A stretch of 64,000 bases of DNA, taken from assembly GCF_015751785.1 (NCBI RefSeq), contig NZ_JADOTY010000001.1:5642001-5706000 (forward strand), in the 5' to 3' direction. This document shows positions 1-8,892 of the stretch, piece by piece (position 1 is the first letter of the stretch; the number at the start of each line of letters is the position of its first letter). Under the pieces are notes generated by a model. It was not told the DNA's origin, did no database searches, and saw nothing but the letters and a program-made list of their open reading frames with translations. The stretch comes from Micromonospora vinacea. GTDB lineage: Bacteria > Actinomycetota > Actinomycetes > Mycobacteriales > Micromonosporaceae. The position numbers were made by a program, and so were the translations under genes.

Positions 1-804
1 GAGGGTTCCGTCGGCAACCCACACCCGGTACCGGCCGTGCCGGCGTCCACCGGCCGGCACCACCGCCGGGCGGTCGAACGCGAACGCCACGCAGACCCCC
101 GGATACATCCCGGTCCGCACGAACCAGCGGTCGTCCGGGCCGAGGCCCGCGAAGACCAGGGTGTACGCCCCGCCGCCCGACCCGGCCCCGGTCAGCGCGA
201 GCCACGGCGCCGCACTGCCGTTGACCGTCTCCTCCCCCGCCGCGTCGGCGGTGAACACCGCCGGTTCGCCGTCGGCGGAGGCCCGCCAGAAGAACCCGCC
301 GTAGCCGGCCCCGCCCGGTCGGCCGTTGGTGGCCGGGCTGCCCAGGTGCACCTCCCGGTCGACCGGGGCGGTGAGGGCGGAGTCCACGTCGAGCCGCCAG
401 GTGTCCGGCGCGACCGTCGACACGGTGAGCGCTCGTCGTTCGGTCAGCAGCACCCCGCCGGCCTGGTCGCGCCACTGAAGATCGTGGGCGTAGCGGCCCG
501 GGGACCGCTCGACCTCGCCGGTGTGCGCGATGACGCCGTGGTCGTCGCGCCAGGTGTAGCCGACATCGCGGACGTAGGTGCGCCCGCCCCAGAGGTTGCT
601 GCCGTCGACGTCCTGCACCGCGAGGGACGCGCCGAGGTGCCATACGTGGTCGGCGGGGAGCGCGTCGGTGACCACCGTTCCGCCGAGCGTGCGGACCGGG
701 TGCAGGTACGGTCGGGGCCCGTGCCGTGGGTCCAGCGCCGGGTCGAGCACGTACCGCGCCACCTCCGTGGCATCGACCGTCAGCCGCACCGGTTCCCCGC
801 TCAC
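1..804 (-). CDS. DUF6807 (PmoA-like) family protein, C-terminus beyond the window
   Basis: The minus-strand frame is open from a GTG at 804 to the window edge (268 codons, no stop), so the gene is partial at its 3' end. The product begins V-S-G-E-P-V-R-L and carries blocks such as HPVRTLGG and DHVWHLG that I associate with the DUF6807/'methane oxygenase PmoA' family. Despite that name the family is soluble and usually sits in sugar gene clusters; its reaction is not established. The GTG overlaps the TGA of the YesL-like gene (GTGA), so it is the last visible member of the LacI/ABC-importer operon. A role in modifying an imported glycoside or uronide is inference from context. Confidence 0.7.
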   Translation of the reverse strand, partial: MSGEPVRLTVDATEVARYVLDPALDPRHGPRPYLHPVRTLGGTVVTDALPADHVWHLGASLAVQDVDGSNLWGGRTYVRDVGYTWRDDHGVIAHTGEVERSPGRYAHDLQWRDQAGGVLLTERRALTVSTVAPDTWRLDVDSALTAPVDREVHLGSPATNGRPGGAGYGGFFWRASADGEPAVFTADAAGEETVNGSAAPWLALTGAGSGGGAYTLVFAGLGPDDRWFVRTGMYPGVCVAFAFDRPAVVPAGGRRHGRYRVWVADGTL

Positions 805-1472
805 GTCAGCTCCCGGCGGCCGACTGCGGCGGCCGGGACCGACCGGCCGGCGGTGGGATCGGCCGGGACCGGCCGGCGGGCGGCGACGGCGTGCAGGGCG
901 GCCACTGTGTAGCCGGCGAGGATCGGCACCGCGACCGGGGTGACCAGGACGGCGAGCAGCCCGGCCAGCGCGACGACCCCGGTGAGCGCGGCCCAGCGGT
1001 TGGGCGCGTCGAGGCAGGCGCGGGCGGCCGACCGGGCCGAGGCCCGCCACCGCCCTCCCCCGTTGCCGCCCACCTCGACGACGACCAGCCCGGCGTACCC
1101 GGCCAGGCCGGCAGCGATCAGCGCCGTCACCAGCAGCGCCGCCGGGCCGCCCGGCACCCGGCCGGTGGCCAGCGCCGCCAGGTCGGCGGCGAGCAGCGCG
1201 GCGCCGGTGAGCGCGAGCAGGCTGACCGGGACACCGGGCAGCACCGAACGGCCGAACCGGCGCACTGTCGTGCGCGCCGACGGCCAGCTGCCGGTGCGCG
1301 TCCAGTCGTGCACCGCCGCACTGGCAGTGCCCGCCGCCGCGGCGGCGGTGAGCAGGGGCGCCGCCGCCAGGGTCAGCAGGATGCCGAGCAGTGCGAGGTC
1401 GGCGGCGTCGCGGGCGACGTCGCGCCAGTCCCGCCGCCCGCCGGTGTCGACCGGTTCAGCCCTTGATGCCAC
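801..1472 (-). CDS. YesL-like (DUF624) integral membrane protein
   Basis: This 223-residue protein has several hydrophobic segments, including LALLGILLTLAAAPLLTAA, LLALTGAALLAADLAAL, LLVTALIAAGLAGYAGLVVV and a final ALTGVVALAGLLAVLV stretch. That layout fits the DUF624/YesL family of small membrane proteins encoded next to CUT1 sugar importers, for example in the B. subtilis rhamnogalacturonan region. The GTG start at 1472 lies 17 bases inside the end of the upstream permease gene, and the stop overlaps the start of the next gene, so the three are tightly coupled. The molecular function is unknown. An accessory role for the importer is inferred from neighbourhood only. Confidence 0.7.
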   Translation of the reverse strand: MASRAEPVDTGGRRDWRDVARDAADLALLGILLTLAAAPLLTAAAAAGTASAAVHDWTRTGSWPSARTTVRRFGRSVLPGVPVSLLALTGAALLAADLAALATGRVPGGPAALLVTALIAAGLAGYAGLVVVEVGGNGGGRWRASARSAARACLDAPNRWAALTGVVALAGLLAVLVTPVAVPILAGYTVAALHAVAARRPVPADPTAGRSVPAAAVGRRELT

Positions 1473-2355
1473 TGGTGTTGATCCCCTCGACGAGCATCCG
1501 CTGGAACGCGACGAAGAACAGGAAGACCGGCAGCAGCGACAGCACCGACATGGCGAACATCGGGCCGACAGCGCTCTGGCTGGTCGAGTCGATGAACAGG
1601 GTCAGCGCGACCGGGACGGTGTAGTCCTCCAGTTGGGACAGGAAGACCAACTGCCGGAAGAAGTCGTTCCAGGTCCAGATGAACGAGAAGATCGCCGTGG
1701 TGACCAGCGCCGGACGGCTCAGCGGCAGGATGATGTGCCGGAAGATGCCGAACGGTCCGGCGCCGTCGATGCGGGCCGCCTCGTCCAGCTCCCGGGGGAC
1801 GCCGCGCATGAACTGCACCATGAGGAAGACGAAGAACGCCTCGGTGGCCAGGAACTGCGGGATGAGCAGCGGCAGGTAGGGCCAGTCACCGCCGACCAGC
1901 CCGAGCGTGCGGAACAGGATGTACTGCGGAACGATCAGCACGTGCTGGGGCAGCAGCAGCGTGCCGATCATGACGGCGAACCACATGCCGCGCAGCCGGA
2001 ACCGCAGCCGGGCGAAGGCGTACGCGGCCAGCAGGCAGGAGAGCCCGTTGCCGACGACGGTGAGCAGGCTGACCATGGTGCTGTTGAGGAAGAACCGGCC
2101 GAAGCTGACGTCGAAGTTGGACCACCCGGCGGTGTAGTTGCCCGGGGTGAACCGCTCGGGCAGCAGCCCGACGTTGTTGACGATCTCCTCCTGGGACTTC
2201 AGCGAGGTGCCCACCATCCAGATCAGCGGGTAGAGCACCACGGCGACGATCGCCACCAGGATCAGCAGTCGTAGCACGGGCCGTCCGCCGGGCCGTCGGC
2301 GCGCGTTCGGCGGCGCTGCGGTCGGCGCCGCGGTCGTCGGGGTCACCGTCACCAT
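1456..2355 (-). CDS. Carbohydrate ABC transporter permease (MalG type)
   Basis: This 299-residue inner-membrane permease has about six hydrophobic segments and the cytoplasmic EAA loop DEAARIDGAGPFGIF, which docks the ATPase in CUT1 sugar importers. The N-terminus is a short Pro/Ala-rich tail (MVTVTPTTAAPTAAPP) before the first membrane segment LLILVAIVAVVLYPLIWMV. The start ATG at 2355 overlaps the TGA of the MalF-type gene (TGATG), so the two permeases are translationally coupled. As usual for actinobacterial CUT1 systems, no dedicated ATPase gene is present here, and a shared MsiK-type ATPase would be expected elsewhere. The substrate is probably a uronide or oligosaccharide, judging by the divergent catabolic genes. 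Confidence 0.93.
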   Translation of the reverse strand: MVTVTPTTAAPTAAPPNARRRPGGRPVLRLLILVAIVAVVLYPLIWMVGTSLKSQEEIVNNVGLLPERFTPGNYTAGWSNFDVSFGRFFLNSTMVSLLTVVGNGLSCLLAAYAFARLRFRLRGMWFAVMIGTLLLPQHVLIVPQYILFRTLGLVGGDWPYLPLLIPQFLATEAFFVFLMVQFMRGVPRELDEAARIDGAGPFGIFRHIILPLSRPALVTTAIFSFIWTWNDFFRQLVFLSQLEDYTVPVALTLFIDSTSQSAVGPMFAMSVLSLLPVFLFFVAFQRMLVEGINTSGIKG

Positions 2356-3338
2356 CACCGGTCCTCCCCGTCGGAGTAGTGCACCCAGAACCGTCCGGTG
2401 CTGAAGAAGATCGCGGTGATGACCGCGATGGCGAGCAGGAACACCCAGGCCATCGCCGAGGCGTAGCCCATGTTGAGGTCGGTGAAGCCGGTGATGTAGA
2501 GGTTCAGCGTGTACATCAGGGTGGAGTCGACAGGGCCGCCGGTGCCGTTGCTGAGCACGAACGCGGCGGTGAAGCCCTGGAAGCCGTTGATGGTCTCCAG
2601 CACCAGGTTGAAGAAGATGACCGGCGAGAGCATCGGCAGGGTGACGTTGCGGAACTGGCGGAACCGGCCGGCCCCGTCGACCGACGCGGCCTCGTAGAGC
2701 TCGGTGGGCACCTGCTTGAGCCCGGCCAGGAAGATCACCATCGGTGCGCCGAACTGCCAGATGGCCAGCACCATCAGTGTTTCGAGGGCCCAGTCGGGGT
2801 CGTTGACCCACGGTTTGCCGGTGATGCCGAAGAGGCTCAGCAGCGAGTTGAACGCGCCGTCGCGGTTGAACATGTTGACCCAGACGATGGCCAGCGCGAC
2901 GCTGCCGCCGAGCAGGGACGGCAGGTAGAACAACCCGCGGAACAGCCCGACGCCGCGCCAGGCGCGGTTGAGCAGCAGCGCCACGCCGAGCGCCGCGGCC
3001 AGCTTCAGCGGTACGGCGATCAGCGCGAAGGTCACTGTCACCCGCACCGCGTGCCAGTACGACGGATCGGCGGTGAACATCCGCTCGTAGTTCGCCAGCC
3101 CCACCCACTCCACCTCGGAGAAGGGGGTGAGGATGTCGTAGTTGGTGAAGCTCAGGTAGAGCGACAGCAGCATGGGGACTGCCGTGACACCCATCAGGCC
3201 GATGAGCCACGGCGACAGGAAGACGTACCCCGCCAGACCTTCGCTGTTCCGGAAGCGTCCGGGCCCACGCCGCTCAGCGTGGGCCCGGTCGGATCCAGGG
3301 CCGCGTCGGGTCGGGTCGGGAGCCGTGGTCAACGCCAC
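2355..3338 (-). CDS. Carbohydrate ABC transporter permease (MalF type)
   Basis: This 327-residue membrane permease pairs with the MalG-type protein. A hydrophilic N-terminal tail of about 40 residues precedes GYVFLSPWLIGLMGV, the first membrane helix. The EAA loop reads YEAASVDGAGRFRQF. I place the start at the GTG at 3338 (V-A-L-T-T-A-P) because a strong purine-rich ribosome binding site (GAGGAGAGGAG) lies just upstream. The frame stays open further 5', but that extension runs antiparallel inside the binding-protein gene and is not real. The gene follows the solute-binding protein gene by 29 bases. Confidence 0.92.
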   Translation of the reverse strand: MALTTAPDPTRRGPGSDRAHAERRGPGRFRNSEGLAGYVFLSPWLIGLMGVTAVPMLLSLYLSFTNYDILTPFSEVEWVGLANYERMFTADPSYWHAVRVTVTFALIAVPLKLAAALGVALLLNRAWRGVGLFRGLFYLPSLLGGSVALAIVWVNMFNRDGAFNSLLSLFGITGKPWVNDPDWALETLMVLAIWQFGAPMVIFLAGLKQVPTELYEAASVDGAGRFRQFRNVTLPMLSPVIFFNLVLETINGFQGFTAAFVLSNGTGGPVDSTLMYTLNLYITGFTDLNMGYASAMAWVFLLAIAVITAIFFSTGRFWVHYSDGEDR

Positions 3339-3367
3339 GAACAGCTCCTCTCCTCGCCTTGACGGCG

Positions 3368-4717
3368 TCAGGCGATGGCGGACTTGCACGCCTCGACGAA
3401 CTGGGCGGCGGCCTCGGCGGGGGTGGCCCGGCCGTACTGCGCGTTCTCGGCGGCCTTGATCAGCTCGGACTTCACCTTGCTGTGGCCCTTGATCGGCACC
3501 TGCGGCGACTTGCCGAACTTCTGTGTCAGCTCCGCCTCGACGGCGATGGACTGCTTCATGGCCGGGTCGGTGGTGTCGTCGCTGACCACGCGGCGCAGGT
3601 CCAGGTTGGACGGCAGGCCCCGGTCGGTGCCGAGCAGCTTGACCGCCTCCACGTCGTTGTTCAGGAAGTTGATCACGTCGACCGCGACATCCTTGTGCTT
3701 GCTGCCCTTGAACACCGACCAGTACATCGAGGCCCGGGCCCACTGGGCGCTGGGGTCGCCGGGGTAGGCGATGACGCCCAGCTCGTCCTTGGTGTTCTTC
3801 TTCAGGTCCGGCATCTGGTTGGCCCAGACCCAGGAGGTCGCCGACTTGCCGGTGACCACCAGCTGCTTGGTGACGTCGCTGGAGTTGCCCTCGTGGATGA
3901 CGTCGGCGGTCGGGGTGGCCTTGCGGTCCCGGGCGCCCTTCCACAGGTCGAACCACTTGGTCACGTCCTCGGCGGTAAAGCCCAGCTCCTTGCCCTGGTA
4001 GAGGTCCTTGCCCTGCTGCCGCAGCCAGACCCAGAAGGCCTTGTAGTCGGCGCTCGGGTCCTGGGTGCCGGGCACCTTGGTCTTGGCGGTGACCTGCTCG
4101 GCCCAGGCGATGTGCTCCTCCCAGGTCATTCCGGTCGTGGGCTCGGGCAGGTTGTTAGTGGTCAGCAGCGTCTTGTTGTAGACCAGACCCTGGGTGTTCT
4201 CCCCGGCGGCCAGGCCAGCGAGCTTGCCGTCGACCACGCCGTACTGCCAGAGGCTCTCCGGGAACTTGGAGGTGTCCAGCTTTCCGGACTTCTGGTACGA
4301 GGTCAGGTCGAGCGTGCTGTTGCGGGCCGCGTACTCGGCCAGGTAGTTGTCGTCGATCTGGAACAGGTCCGGCGGGTTGCCGCCGGCGGTGAGCGTGGCC
4401 AGCTTGTCGAAGTAGCCCTGGTTGGCCTGCCAGGTCTTCTCGAAGGTCACGTTCGGGTGCTTCTTGGTGTAGAGCGCGAGGGCGTCCTCGGTCAGCTTGG
4501 CCCGGGCGTCGCCGCCCCACCAGAAGATGGAGAGCTTCACCGGGGCGTTCGGGTCGGCGGCGCCACCGTCGTCGTCGCCGCAGGCGGCGGCGCCGAACAT
4601 CAGCGGTGCGGCGACCGTCACCGCGAGCAGGCCACGCAGCAGGCGCCGCCGGGGCAGCGGGGTACGGTGGGCGCGCCCGACGGGCGCGTCAGTGGTGGGG
4701 GGCGTTGCGGGGTGCAT
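3368..4717 (-). CDS. Sugar ABC transporter substrate-binding lipoprotein
   Basis: This 449-residue extracellular binding protein of the CUT1 class (SBP_bac_1) has a twin-arginine-like basic stretch (LPRRRLLRG), a hydrophobic core, and a lipobox ending GAAAC with the lipidated Cys near residue 46, followed by an acidic linker (GDDDGG). The mature domain begins VKLSIFWWGGD, which is typical of sugar-binding family 1. It would be membrane-anchored on the outside and would deliver ligand to the two permeases encoded downstream. The gene starts 20 bases after the LacI stop. The ligand is not readable from sequence; a uronide or uronate-containing oligosaccharide is inferred from the divergent UxaC/UxuB/FucD-type genes. 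Confidence 0.93.
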   Translation of the reverse strand: MHPATPPTTDAPVGRAHRTPLPRRRLLRGLLAVTVAAPLMFGAAACGDDDGGAADPNAPVKLSIFWWGGDARAKLTEDALALYTKKHPNVTFEKTWQANQGYFDKLATLTAGGNPPDLFQIDDNYLAEYAARNSTLDLTSYQKSGKLDTSKFPESLWQYGVVDGKLAGLAAGENTQGLVYNKTLLTTNNLPEPTTGMTWEEHIAWAEQVTAKTKVPGTQDPSADYKAFWVWLRQQGKDLYQGKELGFTAEDVTKWFDLWKGARDRKATPTADVIHEGNSSDVTKQLVVTGKSATSWVWANQMPDLKKNTKDELGVIAYPGDPSAQWARASMYWSVFKGSKHKDVAVDVINFLNNDVEAVKLLGTDRGLPSNLDLRRVVSDDTTDPAMKQSIAVEAELTQKFGKSPQVPIKGHSKVKSELIKAAENAQYGRATPAEAAAQFVEACKSAIA

Positions 4718-4736
4718 GTGCGCTCACTCCTCGGCA

Positions 4737-5867
4737 TTAGGAGGCGACGGCGTCACCGGTGGCCGCAGTCGGGATGCCCGGGTCCGCAGGGCAATGCGGG
4801 CCCGGGCCACGTGGTGCGGCCAGGGGACGTGCCGGTCGGGCGTACGGGCCCGGGCCGGTCGAGTCGCGGATGACCAGGTCGGTCTGGAGCATTACCTGTG
4901 CGGTGGTACGACGGACGCCGAGCGCCGTGCCGGCACCGGACCCCCGCGCACCGCGCGGTGACTCGATGTCCTGTTGCAGCAGCATGTCGACGGCCGTCCG
5001 GCCGGCGGCCCCGGTGGGTGTGGCCACCGTCGTCAGTTTGGGGCGGGTCAGCCGGCTCAGGGTGATGTCGTCGACCCCGACGACGCTCACCTCCTGCGGC
5101 ACCCGGACCCCGAGCGCGTCCAGCCCTTCGATCAGGCCGATCGCCATCAGGTCGTTGTAGGCGAGCACCGCCGACACGCCGCTGCGTTTCACCTGCTCGG
5201 CGACGGCGGAGCCGCCGACCTCGGTGGGCGCGTTGGGGCCGAGCAGTGTCAGCTCTGCGCCACCGGCTCGGGCGGCCGCGCCGGCGGCACGGCGCATCTC
5301 CCGGTTGGTCCACGAGCTGCGTGGGCCACCGAGCAGCGCGATGCGGCGGTGCCCCAGGCCGACCAGGTGCTCGATCGCCGAGCGGGCGCCCTGCCCGACG
5401 TCCATCAGCACGCAGGGCAGGCCGGTCACCTGGCGGTTCACCACGACCAGTGGCACCTCGCGGCTGAGCTGCTCGATCAGGCTGTTGCTCATCCGAGGGC
5501 TGCAGAGCAGCACTCCGTCCACCTGCTTGGCCAGCGCGTGGACCAGCTCTTCCTCGGCGGTCGGGTCCTCGTTGGTGTCGGCCACGAAGACGTGGTAGTC
5601 GCGGTGCCGGGCCTGACTCTCCGCCGCCTTGATCAGCGGCGGGAAGAATGGGTTCGCGATGTCCGCGATGATCAGCCCGATGTTGTGCGTCCGCCCGGTT
5701 ATCAGGGCCCGGGCGGCACGGTTCGGCCGGTAGCCCAGATCCTCCGCGCAGGCGAGCACCCGGACCCGGGTCTCCGGGTTGACCAGGTGCGGTGCGGAGA
5801 AGGTGCGGGACACGGTGGAGATGTGCACACCGGATGCTCGGGCGACGTCCCGGATGGTGACTGGCAC
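4737..5867 (-). CDS. LacI family transcriptional regulator
   Basis: The product is 376 residues. It has an N-terminal helix-turn-helix (TIRDVARASGVHISTVSRT), the hinge region YRPNRAARALITGRTHNIG, and a periplasmic-binding-like effector domain with NPFFPPLIKAAE and GVDDITLSRL. The C-terminus carries an extra Pro/Gly-rich tail of about 50 residues beyond the normal LacI end. I chose the GTG at 5867 (V-P-V-T-I-R-D-V-A) because GAAGGGG lies at good spacing. The upstream ATG at 5942 would add a non-conserved stretch. The gene heads the importer operon and diverges from the catabolic operon, with two LacI-type palindromes in between, so it probably represses both until a sugar-derived inducer binds. 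Confidence 0.9.
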   Translation of the reverse strand: MPVTIRDVARASGVHISTVSRTFSAPHLVNPETRVRVLACAEDLGYRPNRAARALITGRTHNIGLIIADIANPFFPPLIKAAESQARHRDYHVFVADTNEDPTAEEELVHALAKQVDGVLLCSPRMSNSLIEQLSREVPLVVVNRQVTGLPCVLMDVGQGARSAIEHLVGLGHRRIALLGGPRSSWTNREMRRAAGAAARAGGAELTLLGPNAPTEVGGSAVAEQVKRSGVSAVLAYNDLMAIGLIEGLDALGVRVPQEVSVVGVDDITLSRLTRPKLTTVATPTGAAGRTAVDMLLQQDIESPRGARGSGAGTALGVRRTTAQVMLQTDLVIRDSTGPGPYARPARPLAAPRGPGPHCPADPGIPTAATGDAVAS

Positions 5868-5918
5868 GGCGGCCCCTTCGTCCGATGTGGTGGCGGTCAC
5901 GCAGGTGTGGCCCATTAA

Positions 5919-5932
5919 TGCAAACGGTTGCG
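5919..5932. promoter_or_regulatory. LacI-type operator upstream of the lacI/importer operon
   Basis: The 14-mer TGCAAACGGTTGCG is an imperfect palindrome with a central CG, as in LacI-family operators. It lies about 52 bases upstream of the regulator start, where it could block the importer/regulator promoter. Binding by the adjacent LacI protein is inference. Confidence 0.6.
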
Positions 5933-6069
5933 TCAGTGTCAACGGTCAATGGTTACGGCTTCGTTGCACCAACGCTCCCCATGGTGACCTGCTACCTCCC
6001 AAACGCTGACATATGACCCCGATCCCGCTGGCGTCGTTGACGCGATCGGATCGATCGTGATTACTTCAT

Positions 6070-6083
6070 TGCAAACCTTTGCA
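6070..6083. promoter_or_regulatory. LacI-type operator upstream of the catabolic operon
   Basis: TGCAAACCTTTGCA has a perfect six-base half-site pair (TGCAAA/TTTGCA) and closely matches the palindrome at 5919. It ends 21 bases before the first catabolic gene, next to its ribosome binding site (GGGAGG). Two related sites facing the two divergent operons suggest joint control by the LacI protein. Confidence 0.62.
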
Positions 6084-6104
6084 GGATCACGGGAGGCGAC
6101 CGTC

Positions 6105-7433
6105 ATGTCACCGAGAGCCGCCGCACGGGCCCGGTACGCCGTCGTGGGCACCGGCGCGCGGGCCGAGATGTTCGTCCGGGCGCTGGTGCTCGACCACGCC
6201 GACACCACCGAGCTGGTCGCCTTCGCCGACGTCAACCAGGCCCGGATGGACGCGCACAACCGCTGGCTAGGCGAGCTGGGTCACCGCCCGGTGCCCACGT
6301 ACCCGGCCGGTGACTTCGCGGCCATGCTGGACAAGGAACGTGTCGACGTCGTCCTGGTCACCAGCGTGGACGTCACCCACGACGAGTACGTGGTGGCCGC
6401 TCTGCGCGCCGGCCGGCAGGTCGTCACCGAGAAGCCGATGACAGTGGACGCGGCCCGCTGCCGGCGGATCCTGGACACCGTGACCGAGACCGGCGGTCGG
6501 GTGACCGTCGCCTTCAACTACCGCTACAACCCACTGCACGAACAGGTTCGCCGGCTGCTCGCCGAGGGCGCGGTCGGCGAGATCGGCTCGGTGCACTTCG
6601 AGTGGCTGCTCGACGTCCGCCACGGCGCCGACTACTTCCGCCGCTGGCACCGCGACAAGGCCAGCTCCGGTGGGCTGATGGTGCACAAGGCCAGCCACCA
6701 CTTCGACCTGGTCAACTGGTGGCTGGCCGCCACACCTGTCGAGGTGTACGCGGCCGGTCGACTCTTCTTCTACGGTGAGGACGGTCGCCGGCACGGCTAC
6801 GCCCGCGACTACGACCGGGCGCACGGCTCCCCCGCCGCCGCCGACGACCCGTTCGCGCTGCGGCTGGACGCGCACCCCCGCCTGCGAGAGCTGTACCTCG
6901 ACGCCGAGGCCGAGGACGGCTACCAGCGCGACCGCAACGTCTTCGCCCCCGGGGTGAGCATCGAGGACGACATGGCGGTGCTGGCCCGCTACTCCACCGG
7001 CGCCACGATGACCTACCACCTCACCGCGTACGCGCCCTGGGAGGGCTACCGGGTGATGGTCAACGGCAGCCGGGGCCGACTGGAGCTGGACGTGGCCGAG
7101 AACGACTTCGTCGACCGGGGCACCGCCGGCGCGGTCAAGGGCGCCGCCCTGCACGGTGCCGAGGCGCCGGCCGAGGGCGGAGGTGCGACGCTGACGCTGC
7201 GCCCGTTCTGGGCCCCGCCCCGGCAGATCCCGGTGGAGGGTCGCAGTCGGCACGGGCACGGCGGCGCGGACGCCCGGATGACCGGGGTGCTCCTCGGCGG
7301 TCAACCCGACCCGCTGGGTCGCGCCGCGACCGCCGACGACGGCGCGTTGGCCCTGCTCACCGGCCTGGCCGCCAACAGGTCCTTCGAGACCGGCCAACCC
7401 GTCCGCGTCGCCGACCTGCTCACCCCCCGCTGA
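6105..7433 (+). CDS. Gfo/Idh/MocA family oxidoreductase
   Basis: This 442-residue NAD(P)-dependent sugar oxidoreductase has an N-terminal Rossmann segment (RYAVVGTGARAEMFVRAL), the hallmark EKP motif (VVTEKPMTVDAARC), and a C-terminal substrate domain with HKASHHFDLVNWWL supplying the usual His/Asp region. I chose the ATG at 6105 because GGGAGG precedes it and family similarity starts right after (M-S-P-R-A-A-A-R). The frame opens upstream at 6057, but that extension runs through the operator. It is the first gene of the plus-strand catabolic operon. The exact substrate cannot be read; oxidation of a sugar or uronide released after import is inference. Confidence 0.88.
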   Translation: MSPRAAARARYAVVGTGARAEMFVRALVLDHADTTELVAFADVNQARMDAHNRWLGELGHRPVPTYPAGDFAAMLDKERVDVVLVTSVDVTHDEYVVAALRAGRQVVTEKPMTVDAARCRRILDTVTETGGRVTVAFNYRYNPLHEQVRRLLAEGAVGEIGSVHFEWLLDVRHGADYFRRWHRDKASSGGLMVHKASHHFDLVNWWLAATPVEVYAAGRLFFYGEDGRRHGYARDYDRAHGSPAAADDPFALRLDAHPRLRELYLDAEAEDGYQRDRNVFAPGVSIEDDMAVLARYSTGATMTYHLTAYAPWEGYRVMVNGSRGRLELDVAENDFVDRGTAGAVKGAALHGAEAPAEGGGATLTLRPFWAPPRQIPVEGRSRHGHGGADARMTGVLLGGQPDPLGRAATADDGALALLTGLAANRSFETGQPVRVADLLTPR

Positions 7434-7458
7434 CACAGGAGACGAGGAGCCCCACCCC

Positions 7459-8892
7459 GTGCCCACGTTCGACCACACCGACCTGCTCCTGCCGCCCGAA
7501 CCGGGCCAGCGCGCGCTGGCCCGGGAGCTGTACGCCCTGGCCGCGGCGCAACCCATCATCTCGCCGCACGGGCACGTCGACCCGGCCCTGCTCGCCGAGG
7601 ACCGCCCCTTCCCCGATCCGGCGCAGCTGCTCATCGTGCCCGACCACTACCTGACCCGGATGCTGCTCAGTCAGGGCGTACCCCCGGCGGATCTGGGGGT
7701 GCCCACCCGCGACGGCAGCCCGGTGGAGACCGACGGCCGGGTGATCTGGCGACGCTTCGCCGCGCACTGGCACCTGTTCCGGGGCACCCCGTCGCGGCTC
7801 TGGCTGGAGCAGACCTTCCGCACCGTGTTCGGGGTCCACACCCCGCTTCGCCCGAGCACCGCCGACGCCCTCTACGACGAGATCGCCGCCCGGCTCGCCG
7901 AGCCGGACTTCCGGCCCCGGGCGCTCTTCGAGCGGTTCAACATCGAGGTCCTGGCGACCACCGAGTCGCCGCTGGACGACCTCGCGCAGCACGCCAAGCT
8001 CGCCGCGGACGGGTGGGGCGGGCCGGGCGGCCGGGTGGTCACCACGTTCCGCCCGGACGACGTGGTGGACATGGAGTTCGAGGGCTGGTCGACAAACGTG
8101 GACCGCCTCGGGGACCGGGCCGGTGAGGACACCGGCACGTACGCCGGCTACCTGGCCGCGCTGCGGGCCCGACGCGCCGCGTTCATCGCCGCCGGCGCGA
8201 CCTCCTCGGACCACGGCCACCCCACCGCGCGCACCCTGGACCTGACCCCGGCCGAGGCCGAGCGGCTCTACGACCGGGGCCGGCGCGGCGAGGCCGACGC
8301 CGCCGACGCGGAGGCGTTCCGGGCGCACATGCTCATGGAGTTCGCCCGGATGTCGCTCGACGACGGCCTGGTCATGCAGCTGCACCCCGGCGCGGTGCGC
8401 AACCACAACAGGTGGTTGCACGCCCGGCACGGCCGCGACGTCGGCGGGGACATTCCGCAGGCCACCGAGTACGTGCACGCGCTCGCCCCACTGCTGGGGC
8501 GCTACGGCAACGACCCCCGACTGCGACTGGTGCTCTACACGCTCGACGAGGACACCTTCACCCGCGAGCTGGCGCCCCTCGCGGGCGGGTACGCCGCACT
8601 GCTGCTCGGCGCGCCCTGGTGGTTCCTGGACTCCCCTGAGGTGCTGCGCCGGTTCCGGGAGGCGATCACCGAGAGCGCCGGCTTCTACAACACCACCGGG
8701 TTCGTCGACGACACCCGGGCGTTCTGCTCCATCCCGGTACGCCACGACGTGGCCCGCCGGGTGGACGCCGGCTTCCTGGCCCGGCTCGTCGCCGAACACC
8801 GGCTGCCGATGGACGAGGCCGCCGAGACCATCGTCGACCTGGCGTACCGGCTGCCCAGGCGGGTCTTCAACTTCGGAGGACAGGTTCAGTGA
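7459..8892 (+). CDS. uxaC: Uronate isomerase (glucuronate/galacturonate isomerase)
   Basis: This 477-residue protein is of normal family length. It belongs to the amidohydrolase-fold uronate isomerases, which convert D-glucuronate to D-fructuronate and D-galacturonate to tagaturonate. The N-terminal metal-site motif is ISPHGHVDP, followed by DHYLTRMLLSQGV. Further matches are EVLATTESPLDDL, VTTFRPDDVVD and, near the C-terminus, NTTGFVDDTRAF. The GTG at 7459 is preceded by AGGAGACGAGGAG. The gene starts 26 bases after the oxidoreductase, and its TGA overlaps the GTG of the next gene. With the fructuronate-reductase-type gene two places downstream it defines the cluster as hexuronate catabolism. 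Confidence 0.92.
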   Translation: MPTFDHTDLLLPPEPGQRALARELYALAAAQPIISPHGHVDPALLAEDRPFPDPAQLLIVPDHYLTRMLLSQGVPPADLGVPTRDGSPVETDGRVIWRRFAAHWHLFRGTPSRLWLEQTFRTVFGVHTPLRPSTADALYDEIAARLAEPDFRPRALFERFNIEVLATTESPLDDLAQHAKLAADGWGGPGGRVVTTFRPDDVVDMEFEGWSTNVDRLGDRAGEDTGTYAGYLAALRARRAAFIAAGATSSDHGHPTARTLDLTPAEAERLYDRGRRGEADAADAEAFRAHMLMEFARMSLDDGLVMQLHPGAVRNHNRWLHARHGRDVGGDIPQATEYVHALAPLLGRYGNDPRLRLVLYTLDEDTFTRELAPLAGGYAALLLGAPWWFLDSPEVLRRFREAITESAGFYNTTGFVDDTRAFCSIPVRHDVARRVDAGFLARLVAEHRLPMDEAAETIVDLAYRLPRRVFNFGGQVQ

